53,686 nucleotides of DNA. Origin: Planctomycetales bacterium (GTDB lineage: Bacteria > Planctomycetota > Phycisphaerae > SM23-33). Under the pieces are notes generated by a model. That model was not told the DNA's origin. It made no database searches and was given only the letters and a program-made list of their open reading frames with translations. Position 1 is the first letter of the stretch. Each line of letters begins with the position of its first letter. Made by a program: the position numbers and the translations under genes. The stretch spans positions 1 to 53,686 of the forward strand of contig JAUWNJ010000021.1 of the NCBI GenBank assembly GCA_030612725.1, in the 5' to 3' direction. Shown here one piece after another: positions 8,907-16,909 of the stretch.

Positions 8907-10265
8907 ATGAAAGTTAAACCTCGGATATTATTGAACATAGCGATTGCGGTTGTGATTTTTGCCGGGGCGGGTTCTGTGGTGTGGTTGATGATGGCGCATC
9001 GTCGCCAGCCCGACCAACGCAAACGACAGAAAATAATACCGAAAGTCCTTGCCCCGAAAATCAAACCCCGAATGAACCACCCCGTCAAGATCGTCGGTTA
9101 CGGTTCGGCCGGGGCGTACGTCCAGCCGTTGATCACGCCGCAGGTGAAGGGCGTCGTTGTCGAAAAGACCGACAATTTCCTCTCCGGTAAATACGTTCGC
9201 AAGGGTCAGGTGCTCTTTCGCATCGACCCGACGGATTACACCCTGTCTGTCCAGAGGGCCCAAAGTCGCATCGACCTGCTCAAGGCACAGATGGCCAAAC
9301 TGGAGCAGGAGCAAAAAAACCTCGTCGAATTGAAAAGGATCGAAACCTCTCTGGTGAAACTCGCCTACGAGCAGCTCCGGAAGGTCAAAAGACTGCTGGA
9401 GGCCGACGCCGGAAGCGAAAACGAAGTCGATCTCGCCAGCGAGACGCTTCTGGGTCGAAAAAGGCAACTCCAGAGCGTCGTCAGCCAGTTGGCGTTAATC
9501 GGTCCTCAGCGCAAGCAGATTGCCGCTGAACTCGCTTCGGCCGGTGTGGAGTTGGCCCAGGCCAAAGTGAATCTCGACCGGTGCACAATTACAAGCCCTG
9601 TTGCCGGGCGCGTGCTCAATTGCCGGGTTGAGATCGGGCAGTTGGTCCAGGCCGGGGGAAACTGCGGCGAAATTACCGGTAGCGCCATTATGGAAGTGCC
9701 TGTCTCTGTTCCCGCGACCGAACTGAAGTGGCTCGACGAAGATGCGTTGGGTCTCTGCCGGTACGGTAACGTCGCACCCGGTGAGTCCGCGCCTATCAAG
9801 GCGGTTGTGAAATGGCAGCAGGACGGCAACGTTACCTGGTCGGGATGCCTCGACCGCATCGAAGCCGGACTCGACGCCAGGACGAGAAAATCTACGCTTG
9901 TGATAATAGTGAAAAACCCAAACCCCGGAACCGGTCCGGAACTCGGAGTGAACATGTTCTGCGAGGTTTCCATTGTCGGAAAGACAATATCACGGGTTTA
10001 TGTGCTTCCACGCGAAGCGATCCTTCCCGACGGTAGCGTGTATGTGGTCGTCGAAGGTCGGCTTCGGAAAAAATCGGTCAAGGTTGCGCGGTACACGGGC
10101 GGAAAGGCGTTAATCCTTCCGGGCAACGGTATCAGCGACGGCGACCGGGTGGTAACAGGCGCTATCGCCAAACCGGTAATCGGAATGGAAGTCAAGCCCG
10201 TCGGCAAGACGACGAAGGCCTCGCCCGTAACGACAAAACCGAAAAAAGCGGCACCCGCGTCATAG
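8907..10265 (+). CDS. RND efflux periplasmic adaptor (HlyD/MFP family)
   Basis: A 452-residue membrane fusion protein that should link the inner-membrane pump encoded next to an outer-membrane channel. There is one N-terminal membrane segment (about residues 7-27), then a lipoyl/barrel-sandwich half with GVVVEKTDNFLSGKYVRKGQ, a long coiled-coil hairpin rich in Lys, Glu and Leu (~85-190), the returning lipoyl half (TITSPVAGRVLNCRVEIGQLV), a beta-barrel domain, and a short Lys/Ala/Pro-rich tail. I chose the ATG at 8907, with AGAGG six bases upstream; an ATG two codons earlier is possible. The stop is 11 bases before the pump gene, so they form an operon. No outer-membrane TolC-like gene is nearby. 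Confidence 0.92.
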   Translation: MKVKPRILLNIAIAVVIFAGAGSVVWLMMAHRRQPDQRKRQKIIPKVLAPKIKPRMNHPVKIVGYGSAGAYVQPLITPQVKGVVVEKTDNFLSGKYVRKGQVLFRIDPTDYTLSVQRAQSRIDLLKAQMAKLEQEQKNLVELKRIETSLVKLAYEQLRKVKRLLEADAGSENEVDLASETLLGRKRQLQSVVSQLALIGPQRKQIAAELASAGVELAQAKVNLDRCTITSPVAGRVLNCRVEIGQLVQAGGNCGEITGSAIMEVPVSVPATELKWLDEDALGLCRYGNVAPGESAPIKAVVKWQQDGNVTWSGCLDRIEAGLDARTRKSTLVIIVKNPNPGTGPELGVNMFCEVSIVGKTISRVYVLPREAILPDGSVYVVVEGRLRKKSVKVARYTGGKALILPGNGISDGDRVVTGAIAKPVIGMEVKPVGKTTKASPVTTKPKKAAPAS

Positions 10266-10276
10266 GAGGTTTATCT

Positions 10277-13200
10277 GTGAGTATAATCCGCCGAATGGTG
10301 CTCAATCCGGTTGCCGGTAACATGATTATGCTGCTGATTCTTGGTGGTGGTCTGGCGGCGAGCTTCTTCATTCCACGCGAGATGTTCCCTGAATTCGACG
10401 TAAATTTCATAACCGTTGCGGTTCCCTATCCCGGCGCGGGTCCAGCCGATATCGAAAAAGGTATCTGCCTGAAGATCGAAGACGGTCTTTCCGGTGTGGA
10501 CGGGATTAAGGAGATTTCGTCGGCCAGCAGCGAAGGTGCCGGGGCGGTCTCACTGGAACTGAAGACCGGAGCCGACGTCCGCAAGGTGCTCGATGACGTT
10601 AAAAGCGAGGTCGATAAGATCGACTTCAAGGGCGCCGAAGACCCCATTGTCGCGGAAATAACGGTGCAAATACACGTGATTAACGTGGCTTTGGGCATCG
10701 GTGGCGACGAGAGGGGGCGTTTGCCGGATATTTCGGAGGAGCATACCCTCAAAGAACTGGCAGAAGACATCCGCGACGAGATTAACGACCTTCCGGAAAT
10801 CTCCCAGGTGAATATCTTCGGCGTTCGGGACTATGAGATTGTTATTGAGGTTTCCGAGGAATCCCTTCGTCATTACGCCCTTACGCTCGGGCAGATCGCT
10901 CATGCGATTCGCCAAAGCAGTTTCGACCTTCCTGTCGGAAGCGTCAAAACCCGTGGTGGTGATTTGACCATTCGCATTGCCGCACAGAAGGACACTGCCG
11001 AGGAGTACAAGAAGATCGTCCTGCTCTCCCAGCCCGACGGCGCGGTCGTCCGTCTGGGCGACATTGCCAAAGTCAGTGAGGGTTTCGAGGACGTCGATAT
11101 CGGCGGGTTGTTTAATGGCCGAAGCGCCGTCATGATCAGCGTCTATAAGACCAGCGACGAGGACAGTATCAAGATCGCCGAGGCGGTCCGCAGATACGTC
11201 GAGCGAAAAAAAAGCGACCTTCCCTACGGTGTTACGCTGGACACCTGGTCGGATTTATCCAAACCTATCCAGGACCGACTCGACATGCTCGTTCGCAACG
11301 GCCTGTGGGGTCTGGTTCTGGTGTTTCTTATTTTGTGGTTGTTCCTGAGCGCCCGTCTGTCGGTATGGGTGGCGATGGGTATCCCCGTTTCTCTTCTGGG
11401 GACGATCTTTGTGCTGCACATGTTTGGTCAGACGCTGAACATGATGAGCATGTTCGCGCTGATAATGGCGCTGGGCCTGATCGTCGATGACGCGATAGTC
11501 ATAGGTGAAAATGTCTATTCCGGCGTGGAGCGAGGCGAGTTGCCGCGTCTTGCCGCCGTTAACGGAACCCGTCGCGTGCTGATGCCGGTAATAGCGGCAG
11601 TGATGACAACGTGGCTTGCGTTTATACCGATGCTGTTCATTCCGGGTGTCATGGGGAAGTTCATTCAGATTTTCCCGATCGTGGTGATACTGGCGTTGGC
11701 GTTCTCGCTGGTCGAGTGCGTCCTGATACTCCCGCCTCACCTTGCCCACAGCCTGCGTGCGCAACGGCGACATCACACCGGCACCTCTGCGCCGACCCAC
11801 CTGGCCGGAGCAATCCGCGCCCGCATAGACAATGCTATACGCTGGTTCATCGACGGGCCGTTCATGCGGACCTATCGTCTGGCTACCCGGTATCGTTATG
11901 TAACCATAGCGGCTGCTTTGGGTGTGCTAACCCTTACGGTGGGCGCTCAGCAGGCGGGGTTTATTCCCTTCATTACTATGCCGAAGGACGTTGACAGCGA
12001 TATGATTCGCGCCCGCGTTACGCTTCAGACCGGTACGCCGTTCGAGCGGACCAGGGAGGTCGCCCGCCAGGTAACCGCCGCAGTGAAACGCATCAACGAG
12101 CAGGTCAAGGGCGAAGACGGCGAACCGATTATCCGACACGTCTATTCGCTTCTGGGACAGCATGGCAGGCGTAGCGGCGGAAGTTCGAAGGGGTCGCATC
12201 TCTGCCAGGTAATCGTCGAACTCTCGCCGACAGAGTGCAGGGGGCGATCTTTTACCAGTGAACAGATAATCCAGATGTGGCGGAAGAACACAGGACCGAT
12301 CCCCGATGCCGTCAGCCACAAATTCGGTTCGTTCCGCGGCGGGCCTGGTGGGGCTGCATTTGAAATCCGCCTTCTGGGTCCGAACACCGATTTCCTCAAA
12401 GAACCCGCCAAAGACCTCGGAGACCGCCTCGGCGAATTCACCGGTGTCAGCGACATCAGCGACGATGCAGTTCCTGGAAATATGGAGATGAAAATCGTAC
12501 GCCTCAAACCGGGCGCTGAAAACCTCGGCATCACGCTTGAGATGCTTTCGGCCCAACTCCGCGACGCATTCTACGGTAACGAGAGTGTCAAAATTCAGCG
12601 CGGAAGGGACGAGATCAAAGTGATGGTTCGCTACCCAGCCTCGCAACGACAGAACCTCGGCGACGTTGAAAACATGCGTGTCCGAACCGCCGCAGGCGAT
12701 GAAGTACCGTTCGGCGTCATAGCCGATGTCGTAATGGAACGCGGATACACTACGCTGCGGCGGGTTGGGCGAAACAGCGTGGTTACCGTCTCGGCAGACA
12801 TCGACGAAAAAACCGCGAACGCAAAAACAATTCTCGACAAACTCTCTTCCGAAAAAGGGTTCTTCGAAGAACTGAAGGGAGAATATCCGGGGCTTAAGAT
12901 TGAAAAGATCGGTCAGAGTCAGCAGATGGTCGAAACGTTCGACGCTCTGAAGATATGGTTTCCGATAGCGCTGATGGCGATTTATACGATACTGGCTGCG
13001 ATGTTCCGCAGTTACATCCAGCCGATTATTATAATGATTGCGATTCCGTTCGGATTGGTCGGTGCGGTTATCGGGCACTGGGTTCTCGGATTCGACGTAA
13101 CGATGTTGAGCGTGTTCGGGATGGTGGCATTGGCGGGGATTGTGGTCAACGATTCGCTGGTGCTGATTGATCAGATAAACAAAGGTGTCCGCGCCGGCGG

Positions 13201-13507
13201 GCGTGTATTCACATCTGTCGCCGAGGGCGCACGGACACGCTTCAGACCGATTGTGCTGACCACAATCACCACTGTCGCAGGCATTACGCCGCTACTGTTT
13301 GAACGGTCGAGCCAGGCGCAATTCCTCAAACCGATGGCCGTGTCGCTCGCCTCCGGATTGATGTTCGCAACGGTGCTGACGCTGCTGGTAGTGCCGAGTT
13401 TGTACCTTATCGGAAACGACCTCCGAAGGGTGTTCCGTTGGCAGCGAACCGGCGTCTGGCCAAGCCCCGAAGACGTCATAAAACGCGATGAACCAATGGG
13501 TGATTAG
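10277..13507 (+). CDS. RND efflux pump, inner-membrane permease (AcrB/HAE-like)
   Basis: A 1076-residue proton-driven exporter of the RND superfamily. The architecture is the usual duplicated one: one TM helix near the N-terminus, a large periplasmic porter domain, six TM helices (~335-540), a second TM/porter repeat, and six final TM helices (~890-1060). The proton-relay motif GLIVDDAIVIGENV in TM4 keeps both aspartates. The start is GTG with a perfect AGGAGG eight bases upstream. Substrate cannot be told from sequence; drugs, metals or lipophilic compounds are possible. It is the second gene of the adaptor-pump operon. Confidence 0.93.
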   Translation: MSIIRRMVLNPVAGNMIMLLILGGGLAASFFIPREMFPEFDVNFITVAVPYPGAGPADIEKGICLKIEDGLSGVDGIKEISSASSEGAGAVSLELKTGADVRKVLDDVKSEVDKIDFKGAEDPIVAEITVQIHVINVALGIGGDERGRLPDISEEHTLKELAEDIRDEINDLPEISQVNIFGVRDYEIVIEVSEESLRHYALTLGQIAHAIRQSSFDLPVGSVKTRGGDLTIRIAAQKDTAEEYKKIVLLSQPDGAVVRLGDIAKVSEGFEDVDIGGLFNGRSAVMISVYKTSDEDSIKIAEAVRRYVERKKSDLPYGVTLDTWSDLSKPIQDRLDMLVRNGLWGLVLVFLILWLFLSARLSVWVAMGIPVSLLGTIFVLHMFGQTLNMMSMFALIMALGLIVDDAIVIGENVYSGVERGELPRLAAVNGTRRVLMPVIAAVMTTWLAFIPMLFIPGVMGKFIQIFPIVVILALAFSLVECVLILPPHLAHSLRAQRRHHTGTSAPTHLAGAIRARIDNAIRWFIDGPFMRTYRLATRYRYVTIAAALGVLTLTVGAQQAGFIPFITMPKDVDSDMIRARVTLQTGTPFERTREVARQVTAAVKRINEQVKGEDGEPIIRHVYSLLGQHGRRSGGSSKGSHLCQVIVELSPTECRGRSFTSEQIIQMWRKNTGPIPDAVSHKFGSFRGGPGGAAFEIRLLGPNTDFLKEPAKDLGDRLGEFTGVSDISDDAVPGNMEMKIVRLKPGAENLGITLEMLSAQLRDAFYGNESVKIQRGRDEIKVMVRYPASQRQNLGDVENMRVRTAAGDEVPFGVIADVVMERGYTTLRRVGRNSVVTVSADIDEKTANAKTILDKLSSEKGFFEELKGEYPGLKIEKIGQSQQMVETFDALKIWFPIALMAIYTILAAMFRSYIQPIIIMIAIPFGLVGAVIGHWVLGFDVTMLSVFGMVALAGIVVNDSLVLIDQINKGVRAGGRVFTSVAEGARTRFRPIVLTTITTVAGITPLLFERSSQAQFLKPMAVSLASGLMFATVLTLLVVPSLYLIGNDLRRVFRWQRTGVWPSPEDVIKRDEPMGD

Positions 13508-13690
13508 TAGCCGGTAGTCGGTAGTCAGTAGTAAAATCCGAAATCCGAATCTCGAAATACGAAACAAATTCAAAATTCGAAATCCAAATGTCCCAAACGA
13601 TTCTGGCAAGGCTTGTCTGAAGGTGTTTTGGAAATTTGAATTTTGGTCATTCGATATTGTTTCGGATTTCGAGATTCGGATTTCGGATTT
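13508..13690. repeat. Dispersed repeat block with long imperfect inverted repeat
   Basis: The gap after the pump gene starts with TAGTAGCCGGTAGTCGGTAG, like the block at 17829. Then come arms AAATCCGAAATCCGAATCTC at 13534 and its exact reverse complement ending at 13690. The first 25 bases of the arms match exactly and the inner parts match loosely, enclosing about 45 bases that are not repeated. RNA from here could fold into a long hairpin. It runs almost to the start of the next gene, and the same AAT(C/T)CGAAAT style recurs at 21829-21986. Confidence 0.75.
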
Positions 13691-13726
13691 CACTCACCAC
13701 TACTGATCTACTATGTTAAAAAAGAG

Positions 13727-14410
13727 ATGATGCCAACTGAATTGCATATCAACGACGAATGGAAAGACGCTCTCGTCGCAGCCGGGCTTGATACGTTTGA
13801 CGCGGCGATGGGAAGCGAGGCCGGCAAATGCGTCTCGTGGCACACGAGAGGACAGACGTATCGCATTGAACTGCCTGGTGGCGAAGTTGTCTTTCTCAAA
13901 CGCGACACCTACACCAGCGCCAAAGACATCCTGACGGACCTGGTGAATCTGCGTCGCCCCCTGGCTCCATGTATTAATGAAATGCACGCCCTTCGTCTTG
14001 TCGCTGACCTGGGAATACCGGTGCCGGAGGTAATCGCCTGGGGCAGACGTGGCCGGGCGTCGCTGCCCCGGCAGGCGGCGATTATAATGACGGAACTTCC
14101 GGGCGCAGCGATGTCCGAATTTCTCAAGACCGACCATCTTTCCGAGAGCCGACGAATTGTGATGAGCGCCGCCGGCGCTGTCGCAGCCAAACTGTTCCGG
14201 GCGGGGCTTTGCTGGCCCGATATGGTTCCGAAACACTTCATTATCGACGGCGATACTGTTGGAATCCTCGACCTGGCGAGGATGCGAAAAACCGCCAGGC
14301 CTGTGGAAAAGTTCATGCCCAAACAGGTCCGTCGCTTCAGCGACAGGCTCAACAAACGCGGCGGAAGCGAAGACGACCTGAAAAACTTCCTCGATGCAAT
14401 CAGTATATAG
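13727..14410 (+). CDS. Lipopolysaccharide kinase-like protein (Kdo/WaaP family)
   Basis: A 227-residue protein kinase-fold protein of the WaaP/InaA type, which phosphorylates LPS heptose or core sugars on the cytoplasmic face of the membrane. Visible landmarks are a beta-strand lysine segment (GGEVVFLKRDTY), hinge-like IIMTELPGAAM, a catalytic-loop segment LFRAGLCWPDMVPKHFII, and the metal-binding GILDLARM. In WaaP relatives the loop usually reads HRDL; here the His-Arg pair is replaced by Trp-Pro while the Asp is kept, so activity may differ. An open frame extends 28 codons upstream, but that stretch is translated repeat DNA, so I start at the ATG at 13727 (another at 13730). No strong ribosome site is seen. 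Confidence 0.75.
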   Translation: MMPTELHINDEWKDALVAAGLDTFDAAMGSEAGKCVSWHTRGQTYRIELPGGEVVFLKRDTYTSAKDILTDLVNLRRPLAPCINEMHALRLVADLGIPVPEVIAWGRRGRASLPRQAAIIMTELPGAAMSEFLKTDHLSESRRIVMSAAGAVAAKLFRAGLCWPDMVPKHFIIDGDTVGILDLARMRKTARPVEKFMPKQVRRFSDRLNKRGGSEDDLKNFLDAISI

Positions 14411-14425
14411 TTACAATAACTCACA

Positions 14426-15070
14426 ATGCCTTCTTTGATTATCAACGAGATTTACCGCACGATTTCCGGTGAGGGAAGTTCTGCCGGCAGGACCTGCACG
14501 ATTGTCCGCCTGACCGGATGCAATCTGCGATGCACATGGTGCGATACTGCCTACGCTTACAACGAAGGGCGGGGAATGACCGTCGATGAGGTGCTCGCCG
14601 AAGTTCAGCGACTTGACGGGAAATTGGTGCTCGTAACCGGAGGTGAACCATTGGCCCAGGATGCGACGCCGGAACTACTGGAGCGGCTTTGCGACGCAGG
14701 TTGCGAAGTGTTCGTCGAAACCAACGGCTCGCTGGACATCGGCGGCCTCGACCGGCGCGTTGTGCGATGCGTTGACATTAAATGCCCCGGTTCGGGCCAG
14801 GGCGATTCGCTCCGTCGGAGCAATCTCGATTGCCTGCGGGCGACTGATGAGATAAAGTTTATCCTTGCCGACCGGGTTGATTACGAATTCGCACGCGAAC
14901 TTATCGAAAGTGGCGATTTGTCCTCCTGCCGCACTATATTTATGACACCGGCAAGCGGATTGCTGGAAGCGTCCGAATTGGCTGGGTGGATACTCGCCGA
15001 CAACCTGAACGTCCGCCTGGGGTTGCAGATTCATAAATACATCTGGCCCGAAGCCGAACGCGGAGTATGA
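14426..15070 (+). CDS. queE: 7-carboxy-7-deazaguanine synthase (QueE)
   Basis: A 214-residue radical SAM enzyme that converts 6-carboxy-tetrahydropterin into 7-carboxy-7-deazaguanine, the ring-forming step of queuosine/preQ0 synthesis. The N-terminus has YRTISGEGSSAGRTC, then the cluster motif CNLRCTWCDT (CX3CX2C, Cys32/36/39), and VTGGEPLAQ, the SAM-binding GGE segment. Length is normal for the family. Its stop is 3 bases before queD, which makes its substrate, so the pair forms an operon. queC and queF are not in the window. Confidence 0.93.
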   Translation: MPSLIINEIYRTISGEGSSAGRTCTIVRLTGCNLRCTWCDTAYAYNEGRGMTVDEVLAEVQRLDGKLVLVTGGEPLAQDATPELLERLCDAGCEVFVETNGSLDIGGLDRRVVRCVDIKCPGSGQGDSLRRSNLDCLRATDEIKFILADRVDYEFARELIESGDLSSCRTIFMTPASGLLEASELAGWILADNLNVRLGLQIHKYIWPEAERGV

Positions 15071-15073
15071 ATA

Positions 15074-15436
15074 ATGCAAGCCGAATTGAGCAAGACATTT
15101 AGATTTGACGCCGCTCATCGCCTTCCGAACGTCCCGGCCGGGCACAAGTGCGCCGCGATGCACGGGCACGGGTATCGCGTTACGGTTGTCGTAGCCGGTG
15201 AGGTGGACGAGCAGGCTGGATGGGTCATGGACTTCGGAAAGATAAAGGGCGCGGTTGATCCGCTGATAAAACAACTCGACCACACCACGCTGAACGAAAT
15301 CCCAAGCCTGGAAAACCCGACCAGCGAAATGCTCGCCAAATGGTTCTGGGACCGCATCACGCCGAATCTGCCGGAACTGTCAGCCATCACAGTAGCCGAG
15401 TCCGATACTTCACTCTGCACTTATCGGGGTCTTTAA
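15074..15436 (+). CDS. queD: 6-carboxy-5,6,7,8-tetrahydropterin synthase (QueD)
   Basis: A 120-residue homologue of 6-pyruvoyl-tetrahydropterin synthase. It converts dihydroneopterin triphosphate to 6-carboxy-tetrahydropterin, feeding QueE. The zinc-binding histidines (FDAAHRLP and MHGHGY) and the catalytic cysteine (KCAAMHGHG) are present, as are the WVMDFGKIK and LDHTTLNE motifs. Length is typical. It directly follows queE on the same strand. A short gap with a weak hairpin (CAGAA..TTCTG) and CCCTA-type repeats separates it from the convergent gene downstream. Confidence 0.94.
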   Translation: MQAELSKTFRFDAAHRLPNVPAGHKCAAMHGHGYRVTVVVAGEVDEQAGWVMDFGKIKGAVDPLIKQLDHTTLNEIPSLENPTSEMLAKWFWDRITPNLPELSAITVAESDTSLCTYRGL

Positions 15437-15498
15437 AAGGTTACAGAACCGGAGGCTTTTCTGTTTCTCCCTATGCCCTACGCCCTAAACCCTTCTTT

Positions 15499-16659
15499 TC
15501 ACCTTATCATTGATTTTTCCAGTAGTTTGAATCCCAGCGGCGTCTGGGAGATGATCATTTTATTGCGGAGGATCTTTATCGAGCCTTTTCCCGTGGGGGC
15601 CCACATATCTTCGCCGATGGAGAATTTGACTATTTCGATAAGAGTTCCCCTGATTTTCTTTCGCTGCTCTCTGGGGCTATCATCATCGTCGTCATCGTCA
15701 TCGTCGTCGTCATCGTCATCCCCCCACGTGTTATTGTTGTTTGAATTACTGCTGGGGCGTATGCTTATCTTCGGCCCTTTGAAGTTGGGGATAATCGTCA
15801 GCAGGTCGCCGACTTCGTAGGTTCTTACGCTGATGGTTTTGTCGAGCGATTCTCCGGTGGATATTTTCACGATTCCGCCCTGGACAAGCCAATAGACGCT
15901 GGAATAGCGGTCTCGCCCGGCATTGAGTTGTTCGGTTACCAGGTCCAGCGTGCGTGCGATGGAGATATTTTTGGCCTTGACGGTAACGGGGGTGTCCCTG
16001 GTGATTCCGGTAATCTCCAGCGCCCGCCAGTTGACGTGGAAGTTTTCGCCGGACGCTTCGCGCAGAAACGCAATGGCGTTCTTCAGTGCTATCTGCGAGA
16101 AGTTGATCTCGCGCAAATTGAGTCTCCGCTTCCTGGCCGGTTCCCTTCGCGTTCGCGTTCGCGTCGAGGGCCTGATATCCTTCAACGACAGCATGGAAAT
16201 ACGGTTGCGAAGCAGCACCCGCATCTGCGTACTGACTTTCACGACCTTTCTGTCCCGATACCACGACAGCGGGTGCCTCTTCGGCGCAATGGAGTTGAGC
16301 GTCAGGTCCAGCAGTTTGTCGAATCTTATCTTGCCGGTTTTGAGTGTTACCGGAGTGCCCTTTTTGATACCGATGTTCCTCAGCGCGTTCCAGTCTGCCC
16401 GGATGGTCAGGCCCGATAACTTCTCGTAATGCTTCAATACCCGCATCAGCGGCATCTTCGCCAGCGAAACAGCGGGTATCTCCTTGCGGAGTTTCTGTGC
16501 GGGCGTCGGATTGCGTACGGGCCTTTTCTTCTCAACAGCGGCTTTTTTCGCCTTGGCCGGTTTGGATTTGGACGATTTGGCGTTCTTGTCGGCCCCGAGG
16601 CCCTGCCCGGCGAACAACGATACAACCATCAATAACGCGATTGACCTGGAAATCTTCAT
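15499..16659 (-). CDS. Secreted protein with two STN-like domains and a poly-Asp run
   Basis: A 386-residue protein with a clear signal peptide (MKISRSIALLMVVSLFAGQGLGA). A Lys/Ala-rich linker follows. Two similar units of about 90 residues come next: 'LRKEIPAVSLAKMPLMRVL...GLTIRADW' and 'INFSQIALKNAIAFLREAS...NFHVNW'. Both look like the STN/N0 domain at the start of secretins and TonB receptors. Then comes 'VRTYEVGDLL', common after STN units in planctomycete proteins. A Ser/Asn run is followed by 14 consecutive Asp residues, which mix GAT and GAC codons. No secretin pore domain follows, so this is not a complete secretin. I start at the ATG at 16659, with TAGGAGA upstream, leaving out 31 codons of an upstream open frame. 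Function unknown; a calcium- or cell-wall-binding role is possible but unproven. Confidence 0.75.
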   Translation of the reverse strand: MKISRSIALLMVVSLFAGQGLGADKNAKSSKSKPAKAKKAAVEKKRPVRNPTPAQKLRKEIPAVSLAKMPLMRVLKHYEKLSGLTIRADWNALRNIGIKKGTPVTLKTGKIRFDKLLDLTLNSIAPKRHPLSWYRDRKVVKVSTQMRVLLRNRISMLSLKDIRPSTRTRTRREPARKRRLNLREINFSQIALKNAIAFLREASGENFHVNWRALEITGITRDTPVTVKAKNISIARTLDLVTEQLNAGRDRYSSVYWLVQGGIVKISTGESLDKTISVRTYEVGDLLTIIPNFKGPKISIRPSSNSNNNNTWGDDDDDDDDDDDDDDSPREQRKKIRGTLIEIVKFSIGEDMWAPTGKGSIKILRNKMIISQTPLGFKLLEKSMIR

Positions 16660-16756
16660 GGCGAGTCTCCTAATGGTTCGGAAAGACCTATCTTTTCCCA
16701 ATGGCACCGTTGGAGATATATATGAATGCCCGCCCGGAATGCCCGGTGCCACATAT

Positions 16757-16784
16757 ATTATATCGTCAATCGGACGATATACAA
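16757..16784 (-). promoter_or_regulatory. Candidate promoter with overlapping dyad operator
   Basis: On the minus strand TTGTAT (16784-16779), a 16-base spacer, then a perfect TATAAT (16762-16757), about 100 bases upstream of the STN-like gene. The spacer is covered by a nine-base inverted repeat, TATATCGTC and GACGATATA, with a five-base loop (16759-16781). A dyad across the -35/-10 spacer suggests a repressor site. Seen by eye only. Confidence 0.5.
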
Positions 16785-16800
16785 ATTTTTTTCTGAATAA

Positions 16801-16847
16801 TGAATATTGTGCGTAGTATCGCTACGCGGTGCTACGCACAATATTCA
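16801..16847. repeat. Perfect 16-base-pair hairpin
   Basis: TGAATATTGTGCGTAG at 16801-16816 and its exact reverse complement at 16832-16847 enclose a 15-base loop that itself holds GCTACGC. It lies downstream of pyrD and upstream of the STN-like gene, both on the minus strand. No T-run follows directly on the minus strand, so it is not a standard terminator; a REP-like element or attenuating hairpin fits better. Confidence 0.75.
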
Positions 16848-16880
16848 ATATTCTCTGTACCGCATTCTCTTTACCACGAT

Positions 16881-16909
16881 AAAGGTGGGCCTTCGTCCCA
16901 GCCTACCGG
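16881..16909 (-). repeat. GTAGGC...GCCCACC repeat overlapping the pyrD stop codon
   Basis: The minus-strand sequence is GGTAGGCTGGGACGAAGGCC followed by CACCTTTA, a copy of the unit at 2462 and 18579. The TAG inside GGTAGGC serves as the stop codon of pyrD (16905-16903), so the repeat supplies the end of that gene. Confidence 0.75.

Noticed and set aside
11927-13078. 383-codon minus-strand frame opposite the RND pump
   Set aside because: Shadow frame; the plus strand encodes a complete RND permease with the expected helices.
15674-15720. Simple GAY microsatellite
   Set aside because: The codons for the 14 Asp alternate irregularly between GAT and GAC, so it is not a pure tandem repeat; treated as part of the protein.
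16773-16795. Rho-independent terminator on the plus strand (GACGATATA then a T-run)
   Set aside because: No plus-strand gene ends nearby; the dyad fits better as an operator for the minus-strand promoter.
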